A DNA stretch of 64,000 nt, taken from the NCBI GenBank assembly GCA_002110485.1, contig MOWL01000008.1, positions 62,001-126,000 on the forward strand, written 5' to 3'. The stretch is from Emergomyces orientalis (taxonomy: Eukaryota; Ascomycota; Eurotiomycetes; Onygenales; Ajellomycetaceae). Shown piece by piece: positions 37,046-48,619 of this stretch (position 1 is the first letter of the stretch; every line of letters starts with the position of its first letter). The notes under the pieces were generated by a model that saw only the letters and a program-made list of their open reading frames with translations, made no database searches and was not told the origin of the DNA. The position numbers and the translations under genes are program-made.

Positions 37046-38313
37046 TTATGCAGTAATGCCAATGACACCTGTAAAAGTGAAGCAAAGATGTATAAATCAG
37101 CCCACGACTCTCATAAATATATATATATATATAATTTCCTTCCTTAAGGAAATTAATTACATAGAAAAATACATACCGCAAGCGGGGCGGGTACCAGCAT
37201 TGCCGGTCTTCTTGGATTCTTCATTTCCGCCCTTTCCAAGATCGTCAGTGCCAGCATGGACGACGACGGTGCGCTGTTTCAATTTTTATATTCCCCCTTA
37301 GTTAGCAATCACCAAATTGCAGGAAATAAGGAAAGGGCTGTGAAAGGAGGTTTGGGGGGAGGGGGAGGGGGAGGGGGAGGGGGAGGGGGAAGAAGATGGA
37401 TGGCAGGCTTACCCCAAGCACGCTCTGCTCGCCAATGAGCTTGATCAGTGAATCCTCAATGGTGCCAACGGCATTGCCCTCAGCGTCAGTGGTGATGTTG
37501 CCTAGGTCTCCAACGTGGCGCTCGGAATCGGTGGGGGCACCATGGGTTTTGCCGAAGGGGTTGACTGTTTGTTTTAAGAGGCAATGGGGTTTAGCTCTCG
37601 AAAAGTGGATATTCTATGGGAATATTTTCTGTATAAAGGGATTGAATTGGTGGGTGTAAATGGGAGGAGAAAGGCACATACAGTGAGGGCCAGCCGAGGT
37701 GCAGCCATTGGTGTTGTCACCAAACTGGTGGATGTGGAAGCCGCGCTGGGCATTGGGGTCATTGCCAGAGAGGTTGTATGAGATGACGGTCTTGGATGAC
37801 TCGGAGGCCTGCTCGAAGGTTACGGTGCCCTTGACATTGGAGTCACCACGGAGAACAGCGACTGCAAGAGACCAATCCCCCCAGAAGGGAGAAGGGTAGG
37901 GTGTTAGTCCAATTGTGCCACGAATTATCTTTTAAAAGCTGAGTGCATAGTTAGGTGTAATCGACTGGGCGTGTAGAGTTTGGAAATATGCTCATCGGGA
38001 GGCGATTTGATGTGCAGGTACTCGATGACTAGACAAGAACTTGAACCAATCTACCGGGTATCCCAAATGCTTATTTTCCGGAACCAAGATCCGTGCTGGT
38101 TGATAGGTGCATTTGCATACCCTCCCTCCAAGTGGTAGTGCTGGAGGTAATTTGTACAGCACCGGGGGGGGGGGGGGGGGGGATAGGCGGAACCGGGAAA
38201 AAACAGGAGGAAAAGGGAAAAAGGAAGCCAAAAAAAAAAAAAACAGGAAAAAAAAAATTACAAATCAAAAAACAAACAAACAAACAAAGAATAAACTTAC
38301 CAGCCTTGACCAT
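37046..38313 (-). CDS. sodA: Cu/Zn superoxide dismutase
   Basis: Five exons, 38313-38301, 37861-37682, 37564-37413, 37273-37177 and 37068-37046, encode exactly 154 residues, the usual cytosolic length. Copper and zinc ligands are all present: His47 and His49 (GFHIHQFGD), His64, His72, His81, Asp84 and His121 (VVVHAG). The disulfide pair Cys58/Cys147 is intact. No signal peptide is present, so the cytosolic enzyme is expected; it converts superoxide to hydrogen peroxide and oxygen. The first exon is only 13 nt (MVKA plus one base) and is followed by a 439-nt intron that is long for this window. Two introns carry C-rich tracts on the transcript strand. Start, ligands and length make the call secure. 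Confidence 0.97.
37353..37390. repeat. (GGGGGA)n minisatellite inside SOD intron 3
   Basis: About six GGGGGA units occur on the plus strand, so the transcript carries (TCCCCC)n just after the 5' splice site of SOD intron 3 (37412-37274). The G-rich strand could form a quadruplex. Confidence 0.9.
38164..38182. repeat. Poly-G tract inside SOD intron 1
   Basis: About 20 consecutive G on the plus strand, C on the transcript, in the 439-nt first intron of the SOD gene. It is followed by A-rich runs to 38290. Length is prone to slippage and sequencing error. Confidence 0.85.
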
Positions 38314-40178
38314 TTTGACGGGATTGGAGTTAGTTGGTTAAAATAGTGGATATACAAGATGAATTCTGGGAGCTGAATTCGTGCAATTGACGGTGATATA
38401 TATGTTAGTTATAGTAGTGGTGGAAAAAGAAGGGGGGAGGAGAGAGGAGAGAGGAGTAGAGAGGAGACGAATACCAGGAAGACGGAGAAAAGCACATCCG
38501 GGGCGGGCTTTTGTTATCATCGATGTCATTTCCCGATTTCACCCCAGACACGACCAAGAGACAGACAGAGACAGACAGAGACAGACAGAGAAGCGGAGGG
38601 GCAGGCTGACTCATCAACCCCGCCATGTGGGGGGGTCGGCCGAGGTTCAATGACGTGATATCACGTGAGGACTTTGTCAGCAACCCGCCCTTGTGTTCAG
38701 GCCTTTCCTCTTCCGGGTATCAATAGAAGCAGCTCAACGACATCAGGGTAGAAAAGAGGAGAAGAGACATCTACAAACTACGTCTTTACAAGTCCTTCAA
38801 TCCTTTCTGTCTGGATCTGTCCTGCTGGTTGTATAGATCTACTCACAAACTTGGGAGGCAGTGCAGCAATGTCAATTCCTTCGTCAACGCCCCGCAGGAG
38901 ACTTGAAAGCAGATATCTATACTATCTATATCTGGATCAGACACTGGCTTTCATATCGTTATAATACATTCCCCGCCCCACCCCGCAACACTTTAACTCA
39001 TAGTTGTTCCTGTGCAGAAGCAGAGGATCATATTCGATGCCTCAATCACTGAGTGGTGTTCACTCTGGTGTTCACTCATTTAGCCTGTATACCTTCTACG
39101 CTCCATGTCGGACGAAGACCAATATTAGCAGGAGGCAGACCAGTTCCCCAGGTCAATTTTAGAGCTGGAGCTGGGATTTGAAGAAAACCAATCCATTATC
39201 TGGTTGTAGTTACGGATACTAGCCAGGCCCTACCCTTTGACAAAGAGATGAGCTGCCCTTGTTAGACTTTCATGGATTGAGTTTTCCAGATACTAGCTTC
39301 CAGAGCAGGAAAAGAAACATGTTGCCGCCCATGGACGAAACAGGACCACGTTAATTGTCCGGCCTTGACTATCGAACTTGTTGTTTTCTCCCGTGGTCAT
39401 ATAACCCTCTGTCTTGGGAGTCGAGAGTCGAACTTTTCCTTCCCTCTTATGACCTCTCGCACTTGAGCCCCTAGTATTCCTTTATGGGTCGGGATTTTTG
39501 GCATCTCTCCTCGTGGGTGGAGACCAATCCAGCCCTCCATGTTGGCACGAGTTTGTGGATTCAAATATGAAAGTGCAAGTGGTGCAAATCAAGAAGGAAA
39601 TTCATCTACTCTGTGTATGCGATCAACACCGCTACTAGTGGGTAGCTGTATTTCAGTGGTATTGATGTAATATCACAAGCCAGAGGCCGAGGAGCCTTGA
39701 TCTGGGACATGGCCTCGGCGTTTAGCATCACCAATAATATGGCTCTTTCATAGGGCTCCCATCGGACCGTTCCATGTGTTGCCGCTAACGTGGGGAAAGT
39801 CGTGCCAAATCTTCCCGTTACCTCAGTTTTTTTTATTTTATCGATGCCAACAAGCTAAGATACTGGTAGGGATAGCCAAGTCCTGGCTGGAGTGCAAATG
39901 TGACAAGAACTAGCGAAACACACCAGCCACGCCAGAGTTCCAGCGATCACCGACGAATTATTTTTGCAACATTTTCTGGGCGGTTCGAGCAAGAATTATT
40001 CGCATCGGGCAGAAAACCAACGGTGCTCTCAGAATTTGTTTGGCGTTTTGAAGCGGCGTAAGTTACTTTTCTTCATCTTAACTCGAAGTGCTTTAATGGA
40101 GGCGTCCTATTCCACTTAATATTCCAGTGGCCTCATCACCTAACCCATAACCACACTAAACCCAAACTATCTTGCCAG
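38314..40178. other. Intergenic between SOD and CE5 fragment
   Basis: This includes the SOD promoter and a (GACA)n-type repeat near 38558-38591. From 38.7 to 40.1 kb I searched for upstream parts of the CE5 esterase gene, in particular a G-Y-S-Q-G nucleophile motif, and found none. No other gene is recognised. Confidence 0.5.
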
Positions 40179-40352
40179 CTCTTCCCTCGCCCGGATTCCG
40201 AAGCCTGCGGCGAGTATGCTTCCCGCATGCAATCCTACTGTGACTCAGGTGATCCGATCTGTGACAGCGGCTTCATACAGGAGGTTCATAGGGCTGTAGT
40301 AGAGAAGTATCGTGCTGACGCTGTTGCGTTTGTTAATGGGTTACTTTCTTGA
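40179..40352 (+). pseudogene. C-terminal fragment of a CE5 cutinase/acetylxylan-esterase-like gene
   Basis: Following an acceptor-like TTGCCAG, 57 codons run to TGA 40350-40352. The translation begins LFPRPDSEACGEYASRMQSY and continues CDSGDPICDSG, then EVHRAVVEKYRADAVAFVNG. This matches the C-terminal end of carbohydrate esterase family 5 (cutinase, acetylxylan esterase), with its paired cysteines and a helix containing the catalytic-His-type EVH. The catalytic serine region and signal peptide that should precede it are not found in the previous 1.5 kb. A 30-A run follows 375 bp downstream. I interpret this as a truncated relic. A highly divergent gene with undetected upstream exons is the alternative. 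Family recognition is from memory of the motif pattern. Confidence 0.55.
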
Positions 40353-40726
40353 ATTATGCCTTGAGGTCTGATAGATATAGAGCACGCGTACGATGTATGT
40401 ATTGCCGCGCCTGGTGGGGTATTCAGATTGTCCCCTTTCAATTTTGTTTCATGCTTTTCAACCCTTCCATTCGTGGCTTGTTGGAGAGGTTAAAGGAATT
40501 AGCGGAGAGAATACCTGCATGGACTTAGGAAAATACCTGTTATACAAGTGTTGCGGACTCCGCATGTGTTTTGAGCATGACGTTCCATTCGAATATTGAT
40601 AGAGGGCGCGAGTTCTAGACGGCTCGTGCATAAGACGAATTGATGGGGGAGAAGTTGTTATATATCAAAGCAATGGTCTATATTCTATATTATTCTATTT
40701 TCCTGAGGGTTAAAACAAATCGAATA

Positions 40727-40760
<34 letters not shown>

Positions 40761-41225
40761 AACAATATGAAATATTAAGGCACGGGGAAGCCTGGGAAAG
40801 AAAAACTAAGGAAAAGTTAAAGAGTTAGAATGTCCCCTAAACGCCGTACATTTGGCCCTTTCCGTGAGGCTTTATCGAGATACACGGTGCTGGCAATCCC
40901 GTTACTAATGAAAGTAGCATGCTCTTTTCACATTCACGTCAAGAGGCCCTGAGGCCTATTTCTAAAATCTAGTCGAATTTTGCGAAATACAAATGGATGA
41001 ATTCTCTGCTATCGCAATCTCTGTTCAGGCCCGATGCGTAATTTCGGGTGTAGCGCCCGGCTCATATCGGTAATAGTCGCTGCGATCATCCGGTATTGTA
41101 AGCGGAGTTGAATATCCGCTGGATTTCCGTGATCGATCCGTCATGCTTGATACTTCTAAGAGCTATTGATTGTAGAATTTTTGTTGTTAGCTAAGAGCAG
41201 GGCCACTAGCTGGGTTATTCTTATT
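40353..41225. other. Intergenic with 30-A tract
   Basis: An interval between the CE5 fragment and the HTH gene 3' end. It contains a 30-nt poly-A run at 40728-40757. No coding frame with family resemblance is seen. Confidence 0.6.
40728..40757. repeat. Poly-A run of 30
   Basis: Thirty consecutive A on the plus strand, the same sense as the CE5 fragment upstream. It could be a simple homopolymer or the tail of a retroposed copy. Confidence 0.9.
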
Positions 41226-42538
41226 TTATGGGTATATTATGGAACTTGCCATTTGACCTTGGGAGTGTGTTGCTTGGCATATGCCTGGAGATGCACTTCG
41301 GCTGAGGCTATGGTGTCGAGGGTCGATGGGAAGAGAGTCGAAAGGCGGAGGTTGAAATGGAGACGGAGTTTGACCTGAAACGGAGCGGCGGTCTATCAAG
41401 CTGGGACAATACTCGGATAAGGCTCGACGGTATTCCGGAAGGGGAGGGCGTAATTTATTAGAAGATATAGATTGTGATTCGTGGAGTGAGTGGTATTGAG
41501 GGACCCCTGTTGCCAATGAGTGCGGGTGTAGAGATACTGTGTTGTACTGGGGAGGGATAGAACGAGATTCAAGCGGTGTGGATTGATACTGTTGTTGTTG
41601 TTGTTGTTGCTGTTGTTGATGATGATGATGATGATAGGTTGCTATGGAGTTGTACTGTTGTGGAGCGTGTCGGAATTCAGGAGGTATGGCTTGGTGGTAT
41701 GGGCCTGGGTGATTTTGAAACGGAACTGGGTGAGATCGAGGGGCAATGGAGTGGTAGCTTTGGTAGGGAGAGGGAGAATGAGGATACCGAGCAAAGGGGG
41801 TGTGGAGGTCTGATATAGTGGTTTGAGATTGAGCAGCGGCAGGTTGACGATGGTGATGATGCTGAGTTACGGCGGATTCAAGTCCTGCAGGAGAAGGATG
41901 TTCAGGCGCGGAGAACTCGACGGAGGACTCAGGCTCGCTCTGGTCTTTGGCCTTAATATCAGGGTCTTTATATATTTCCCAAGTCTGATACCGGGCATGT
42001 TAGCTCTATTGACTGTTTCTGAACTTCCAACCAATCTAGAAAAACCTACTAAACTTACAAGCTGGTTACGTTTGGCGGATCGACAAGAAGGCAATGAGGT
42101 AATCTGTCGGGTATAACCACGTTTTTGCAGAGCTCGACGCAGACAGTCCTGTTTGACGTCAAGGTCAAGAGCCTCGATTATCTTTTTATATGACAAGTTC
42201 CGATTTTCCTTGGAGGCTGTCAAAAAGGCTTCAATGTCATCGACTTGTTTCGCGGACAGCTTGCTGTTTCGACCTGGCCGCTTTTTGGGATCGCACGTGT
42301 TTGATTCACAGGTATATTGAACAGCGCGGTGTGAGACTTGAAGATGTTCAGCTATCGCTTGATATGTATAACCCAACCGCCTCAGGATTAGGATATCTTT
42401 CCGCTCCTCGCGATTGAGGCGGCGTCGATGAGTCTGAGTCCGAGTTTGGGCCGTTGCAATCGAAAGGTTAGGGGGCTCCGCACTGGTGGAAGTAACTGCC
42501 GCCATGATGGGATGAATTGAAGCTGAAGATGGAGGCAT
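41226..42538 (-). CDS. Tc1/mariner-type HTH protein with His/Gln-rich tail
   Basis: Two exons, 42538-42059 and 41984-41226, encode 412 residues. The 74-nt intron begins GTAAGT, has GAGCTAACAT as branch site and ends TCAG, in phase 0. Residues 40-145 form two helix-turn-helix units: REERKDILILRRLGYTYQAI and HLQVSHRAVQYTC, then a KKRPGR linker and a second unit ending RRALQKRGYTRQI. This order is that of the N-terminal DNA-binding part of Tc1/mariner/Fot-type transposases. The DDE catalytic domain is absent. After the splice comes a Pro/Ser/Tyr/Gln/His-rich tail with five His and a nine-Gln run. A domesticated transposase-derived DNA-binding protein is the likely reading; an ordinary paired-like regulator is the alternative. 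No terminal inverted repeats were seen. Confidence 0.8.
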
Positions 42539-44832
42539 ATATGTGTTGAAACAGGACGATTATGAGCCCCCAACTTGAGGCGGCCAGGAGAACACCTGGA
42601 GCTGCAGATTCTGCCTTGTGGCAGTGCTGCTGTCCATAATAAATAACTTTAAAGCTAAACAAAAACTCCGACGGAGCTGATCGTCGATAGCTCCCGTGTT
42701 GCTCATAAAAATTTCCCATCACGTGGGCTTTAGCTAGAGCTTTGGCGCTTCATTAGCCGCGCTAACGAGGCGCCATGTTCGGCTGTTTGGGATGACAGGG
42801 GAAGAAGCTCTTGACAGCATGGGGCCAAACTTAGGGAATTGGCCCCGGGGTTTAAGCTGGTTGTCTGTGGTCATTGGATATGGAAAGACAACGAGATATT
42901 CGACCGAGAAAAAGGTTGAATTAGGGCTGCATGCCTGCACGTGACTCGCCATATCCCTTCCCTTCATCGCGGTTTTGATTCCCCGTGATTGTCTCTGGAC
43001 GAAAAAGTAAGAGATTTCATCGAGCGTGCCGGCTGGGGAATTGTGTTTTGTTGTTGCCAGTCACCCTTTGCAAGTGTGCGATCATCCAGTCTCATAACCG
43101 CCATCGTTACATATTGGCGACCTGCGCTGCGAACTCTCCATCTGATTTCAAAGTCAGAATATATCATTTTTCCTTGAGCTACGGAGTGTGGTATAGTATT
43201 GTGGTTCAGTTTTTCCACCATTACCTGCTGCTTCCAATAAGTAAAACAATGCAAACTAGCTGCGTTCCTGACCTCTTCTGTTAAACGAAAGCGGGGAAGA
43301 ATGCATCTGCAAAACTAAGAACCCCGCCTCGTCGAGAAGCCAATGCAACCAAGACGATCTCTTCGGCGACACGGCGGACACCAGAGCCGTATCAGATGGA
43401 AATGATCTGGGTCGGGATTGAGCCCCATTTAAACTGTTCGGCTATTATTACTGCGAACTGCAGCAACTTAATGACCTCGAACGCAGGAAGTCCGGGATCG
43501 GATGAGGATGCCATTCCCATCACTGACCTGAATTCGCACGCCGAATACTGAAAGCATCTGGACTACGGATGTCCTTTTTGATGAACATGACGATCAGGGT
43601 TCTTCATACATAGATGGATGGAACAACTGAGCACATAATTCTCGCCTAATGAGTAGTCTGATAATGCGGAGAGTCAAGGAGTATTGACATTTCGATCTAG
43701 TTACATCTCCATGCAGTGTACTCCGTACTCCAGTCGAGATGTCCCTACTGGTCAGGAATTGACCTAGTGCGCATATTCTTCGGTTGAGTTTCCAGAAGGC
43801 TAAGATATGGGTGGGATGGGGTTGGTCTGTTAAGTACGAAAAGCACTCTACCATATTATTGCTTGTTTATGTTTGTCTGCATATCCATGCATATTGTTAG
43901 CGTAGAAATTCGTCTCTGCTCGCAATCCGGTTTTCACCGTTTCCTTTTCCCAGCTTGCCTCAATCTTTTTTAGATCGCGGGGTCCGGGGGTAAACTGTCG
44001 ATCAATAAGTATTCTATTCGGTTTCCCCTCGGCTTCTCCCAGAGCGACTAACATGTCGACGCATATCGCAACCCTTTTTTATTGCCTTAACTCCTTTGCT
44101 GGATTTCCCCCCCAAAAATATTGCTTGCATAGAAGTCCATTGGGTGTATGCTCGTTTGCCAAGGTTACCTGATATAAATTTCGGACTCGGCGGAAAGAAC
44201 TCTTTCTAACATCTTCGCCACACGGGGGTACAACAAGATTTTTTCCGATCTAAAGTTTCCGCCCCTCAAATCCTCTGATATCTGCAGGCCTCCAGCTCTT
44301 ACGGGTGTTTTTTGCGTTTTTTTCTTTCCACACTGGCTGTCGGCTTGGGACCCACCAGGGTTTGCCGCTATTTTTCATTATTATTATGAGGCAGGGGCGA
44401 AATCATCATCGACCGGGGCGAATTTTTGCGGGTGTGAGCCCGGCGCTCGCCCTGCTCTGTTTGCCTGAGACTCCTCGCCGTGCTTGCTTTCTGATTTTTC
44501 TTTGCTGTCTATCCATTATTGTCACAACGGATAGAGTTCATAAACCAGTTGCTTGCCTCCTAAAGAAGCAGTCAAGTCGAAATTTCCCGACGTTGCGTCC
44601 ATTTTTGCTTTTTATTTTCCTGATTATTGTTTCTTTCTAATCGATTCTGGAGCTGTGGGGGTCCCACTTTTCGCCGATCGCGGATAGAGAGAAAAGGTTT
44701 TTTCTCCTTGGTCGTTGTCACGACCTCTTTCCTACCTGCTATATCGCTTTTCATTGATTCAATCCCTTTATGAGAAGTCCCTAATTTGGTCTCCCAAGGA
44801 ACCCTCTCAGCCTGTATGTTGGAGCAGCGAGT
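42539..44832. other. Divergent intergenic region
   Basis: A 2.3-kb region between the HTH gene (-) and the amino-acid permease gene (+). It contains GTACTCCGTACTCC near 43718, T-rich DNA at 44.3-44.7 kb and two short upstream open frames just before the permease start. Open frames of 60-111 codons elsewhere are not recognisable. Confidence 0.55.
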
Positions 44833-44845
44833 ATGGGGGAACTAG
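44816..44845 (+). promoter_or_regulatory. Upstream ORF overlapping the permease start
   Basis: An ATG at 44816 opens nine codons and stops with TAG at 44843-44845, overlapping the permease ATG (44833) in another frame. A second short ORF, ATG 44770 to TAA 44784, lies just before it. If transcription starts upstream of these, they could reduce permease translation. Confidence 0.5.
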
Positions 44846-46570
44846 TAGACCAAATATCAATATCTCAGGATGAGAAGGGAACGAAGGGCACGGAGGGCAA
44901 CCTCCAGTCAGGCCATGACTCGGACATGTTTGCGAAGCACCAGCCTCCCGAGCTGCCGCAGCTCCAGAGGAAGCTTAAGAGCAGACACCTTCAGATGATT
45001 GCTATTGGTATGCCATGCCTATGTGGTCTTGTGTTTCAATATGGGTCATTGTCGCTGATATTGTCCCTTAGGTGGAACGATCGGTACCGGGCTATTCATT
45101 GGTAGCGGTGGTGCAATTTCAAAGGCCGGCCCTGCAGGTGCGCTGATCGCCTATGCATTCGTCGGCTCAATCGTATATTCAGTCATAGTCTCTCTTGGAG
45201 AAATGGCAACGTATATACCAATCGCTGGCGCCTTTACCGCATATGCCACGCGTTTCGTCGACCTCAGTCTTGGTTTTGCTATGGGTTGGATATACTGGTT
45301 TTCGTGGGCCATTACCTTTGCGCTCGAATTGACAGCGACAGGGCTTATCATTCAATATTGGAATGATGACATTCCTATTGGCATCTTCATAGCTGTGTTT
45401 TGGATCTTCATAACGTCGATCAACATGTTACCTGTCAGCTTCTACGGCGAGATCGAGTTCTGGTTCTCTAGCATCAAAGTCATCACAGTCATTGGCTTCA
45501 TGATCTTTGGCATTTGCATTAATGCCGGTGCAGGCCAGCAGGGCTACCTGGGGTTTAAATACTGGCACATCCCCGGCGCGTTCGCCCCGTACCTCCTCGA
45601 AGTCATCGGCAATGATAAGGTTGCCACCGCAAAATTCATCGGATTCTGGGCTACTCTTATCCAAGCCGGCTTTTCATATCAAGGAACCGAATTGGTCGGC
45701 ATCGCGGCGGGCGAGACGGAAAACCCGCGCAGAGCCGTACCCGCAGCTATTAAGAAGACGTTTTACCGCATTCTTTTCCTCTTTGTCCTGACCATCTTCT
45801 TCATCGGCATTCTAATACCATACACAAACAAAGACCTCCTGTCAAATGCCTCCGACGCCTCCGCGTCCCCATTTGTCATCGCCGCCAAGCTCGCCGGCGT
45901 CAAGACACTCCCAGGCCTCATCAACGCCGTTCTCCTCACCGTAGTCCTTTCCGCTGCCAACTCCAACGTCTACTCTGGCAGTAGAGTAATGGTTGGCTTG
46001 GCCCAGGAAGGCTGTGCGCCCAGATTCTTCACTAAGACCACCAAGGGCGGCGTGCCTGTCTTGAGCGTTCTTTTCACGGCCGCCTTCGGACTGCTCGGCT
46101 TCCTCAATCTCTCCAACAGCGGCTCCGTGGTATTCGAATGGTTCATGAACATTAGCAGCATCGCCGGCTTCATTTCTTGGTCATGCATTAACGGCTGCCA
46201 CCTTAGCTTCATGCGTGCGCTACGCGCGCGAAATCATAACCGTGATGCGTTGCCTTACAAAGCACCTTTCCAACCCTACCTGGCGTGGTACGGCCTCTTC
46301 TTCAATATCCTTATCATCATCACTCAAGGTTTTACGGCTTTTTTACCTTGGGATGTATCGAATTTTTTCATTTCGTATGTTAGTTTGATTCTTTTCGTCG
46401 TGTTGTATTCGGGACATAAAATTGTGTACCGCACGAGGTTTGTCAAACCGTGGGAAGCGGATTTGGACACAGGCCGGATGGGGGTTGATGCGGAGACGTG
46501 GGAGACGACCAAAGTCCCGACGACGGCATGGGAACGCGTTAAACATCGGATGTATCTGATGTTTTGCTAA
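44833..46570 (+). CDS. Amino-acid permease, APC superfamily (fungal YAT type)
   Basis: Two exons, 44833-45007 and 45072-46570, encode 557 residues. The 64-nt intron splits the Gly codon in MIAIG-GTIGTGLFIGSG, the conserved first membrane segment and substrate-binding loop of the family. About 12 membrane segments follow. Family signatures include FWFSSIKVITVIGF, GFWATLIQAGFSYQGTELVG, GETENPRRAVPAAIKK and VYSGSRVMVGLAQEG. The N-terminal 45 residues and the last 50 are hydrophilic and cytosolic. Fungal members import amino acids across the plasma membrane with protons; lysine/arginine or general substrates are possible but not resolvable here. Two short upstream ORFs precede the start. The gene is transcribed divergently from the HTH gene and converges on prohibitin. 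Confidence 0.94.
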
Positions 46571-47702
46571 TATTCGAAGTGACGATTTTATCCACTCATC
46601 CCCCAAGCCCTCTTTTCTTACCACTACATAGCTGTTTGCATTTTGCCTTCTTGTTTCTTCACTTTACATATATTCGTTGCCCTTTTAATTTCCTTTTCCG
46701 TTGATTTCCATTTCCGTTTGGTGGTTGAGAACTTAGTCTATTGAGGTGTGGATGGAAACTGGCTATTTGATGTACAGGAATTCTACGGTCATGCGACAGC
46801 CCAGCGGGTGGCCTGGTTATACCCATCAACTCTTTTTTTTCTGTACTTTACTCCATCTGTTTTGCAAGCGAATCGTTGTTAAACGCATATTGACTGCATT
46901 ATGTGCAAGCCTAGATGGCCATGTTGCTAGGGGGTTCATATGTCGCACACGTTTTGGCCCATATTCGCTGGATAGATGTGTTAGATATACCTACATAGAT
47001 ATGCATTGATTCATGACACTCTTGTTCATTCATATAGGCCAATTTTTCCTATGAATTTTTTTAGAAATGTCGTCCATGGTGGGTAATTACCTCTTAATTA
47101 TGTATCTCACTAGCCAGTGCTGGCATGCACACAGGCCTATGGAAATTGTACAGTAGAAGTTAGAGCAGGATCAAGTCGTACAATACTTACGGACCAGCCC
47201 CAGGAGGTAATACCTGTTTTGCGTATTTCTATGAATATCGAGACAGATTTCTCACAGTAGTTCGAAGAAGGAAGGGGTTTGGAATTGATAGTGAAGGCAT
47301 GGGGGTTATCTAAGTAGAGTCGGGCTGGGAACATGCGTAGGTGCCTGAAGCTCTGGTTCTCCCAGAGTTCAAAGTGCAGTAAATTTGCATAGAAAATCGA
47401 CAGCTGCAATTGTAGCTGTGCATATATGTTCACAGTGAAAATGTAGAGGCGCCACTGCAACGCTGCAGGCTTCAGCATAAATTTGACTTCATAAAAGCAC
47501 GACGGCTAGTGCGCCAATGAACGGGCTGAGAAGCGGAGAAACGACCAATATATTGAGACATGATAGTGAAGTTATAAAAAGGATATTAGAATCTTGTTAC
47601 ACGCTTATTTGTTCCAAAAAAACAAATGTAGAACAATTCACCGCATCCACCCTCAATGCAACAGAGAGCTTTTACTATTTACTGCCCCCACCCGTTTCTT
47701 CT
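46571..47702. other. Convergent intergenic region
   Basis: Between the 3' ends of the permease (+) and prohibitin (-) genes. AT-rich, with small unsupported open frames (for example 113 codons on minus at 47137-47478). Confidence 0.6.
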
Positions 47703-48619
47703 TTAGCTCCTCAACCCAAGAAGGAGGCCGGTGCTCTTGCCGCCCTCCTTCCCTTCACCACCACCTGGAAGGTACGTCACGTTGGGATTAGTGGCTAAGG
47801 TCTGGGCAATCTCCCGGCTGGCATCGATTCTTCGGATCTGAATCAAGCCATCACCAGCCTTCATAACAGCCTTGCTAATGATATCCGCACTTTCAGCTTC
47901 TCCCTCCGCACGAATAACATTAGCCTGTCGTTCCTGCTCAGCTTTCTCGACGATGAATCTTGCCCGCTCAGCGTCTTGTTGGGCGATCTGCTTCTGCTCG
48001 ACGGCGCGGGTGAATTCGCGGCCGAAAGTCATGTGGGTGATAGAGACGTCTTCGAGGGCGATGTTGAATTCCATGGCACGGCGCATGAGGTCATTTCGGA
48101 TTCTGTTGGAGACAGCTTCACGTTGGGTAATGAGTTCTGCAGCATCGAATTGGGCGACGATGGACTTTAGGACTTCGTTACCGATGGAGGGGAGAACTCT
48201 TTCATCGTAGTCTTGGCCGAGGGACTGGATGGATGACGTGGTTAGCATTTCATATATATATAATAGATAAGGGGATGTTAAAACGCAGAGGCACATACCT
48301 GATAGATCTTTGGCAGTTGCTGGACATCGGGACGATGCAGGACTCGCAGGGTCAAGCTGACCATCTGCAAATCCTTACTTCCGGTGGTTGTGGATATATT
48401 TCTAGGCTTCGTTCTGACATCGTAGATAATACTCTTTTGTAGCCAGGGGATGAGGAAGTGTGTTCCCTCATTGACGACCTTTTCCTGCACTCCGGAGAGT
48501 CTGTCGAAGATGACGGCCCGGGTTCCTCCCTTGACATCGTACAGAGAAGCCTGGACGAAGGACGCCCCGATGGCTACGGGGACGCCCCATTTGTAAATAG
48601 CCGTAAGAGCGTTCGCCAT
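47703..48619 (-). CDS. PHB1: Prohibitin-1, mitochondrial
   Basis: Two exons, 48619-48299 and 48224-47703, encode 280 residues. The 74-nt intron (GTATGT...CCAG, phase 0) lies in LPKIYQ-SLGQDYDERVLPS. The N-terminus (MANALTAIYKWGVPVAIGAS) is the uncleaved membrane anchor. The PHB/SPFH domain follows (GTRAVIFDRLSGVQEKV, EGTHFLIPW, TGSKDLQMVSLTLRVLHRP), then a coiled coil around residues 175-215 (EQKQIAQQDAERARFIVEKA). Prohibitin-1 and -2 form ring complexes in the inner mitochondrial membrane and help stabilise new proteins and cristae. The gene shares a 319-bp divergent promoter region with QCR8. Length and sequence match the family closely. Confidence 0.96.
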
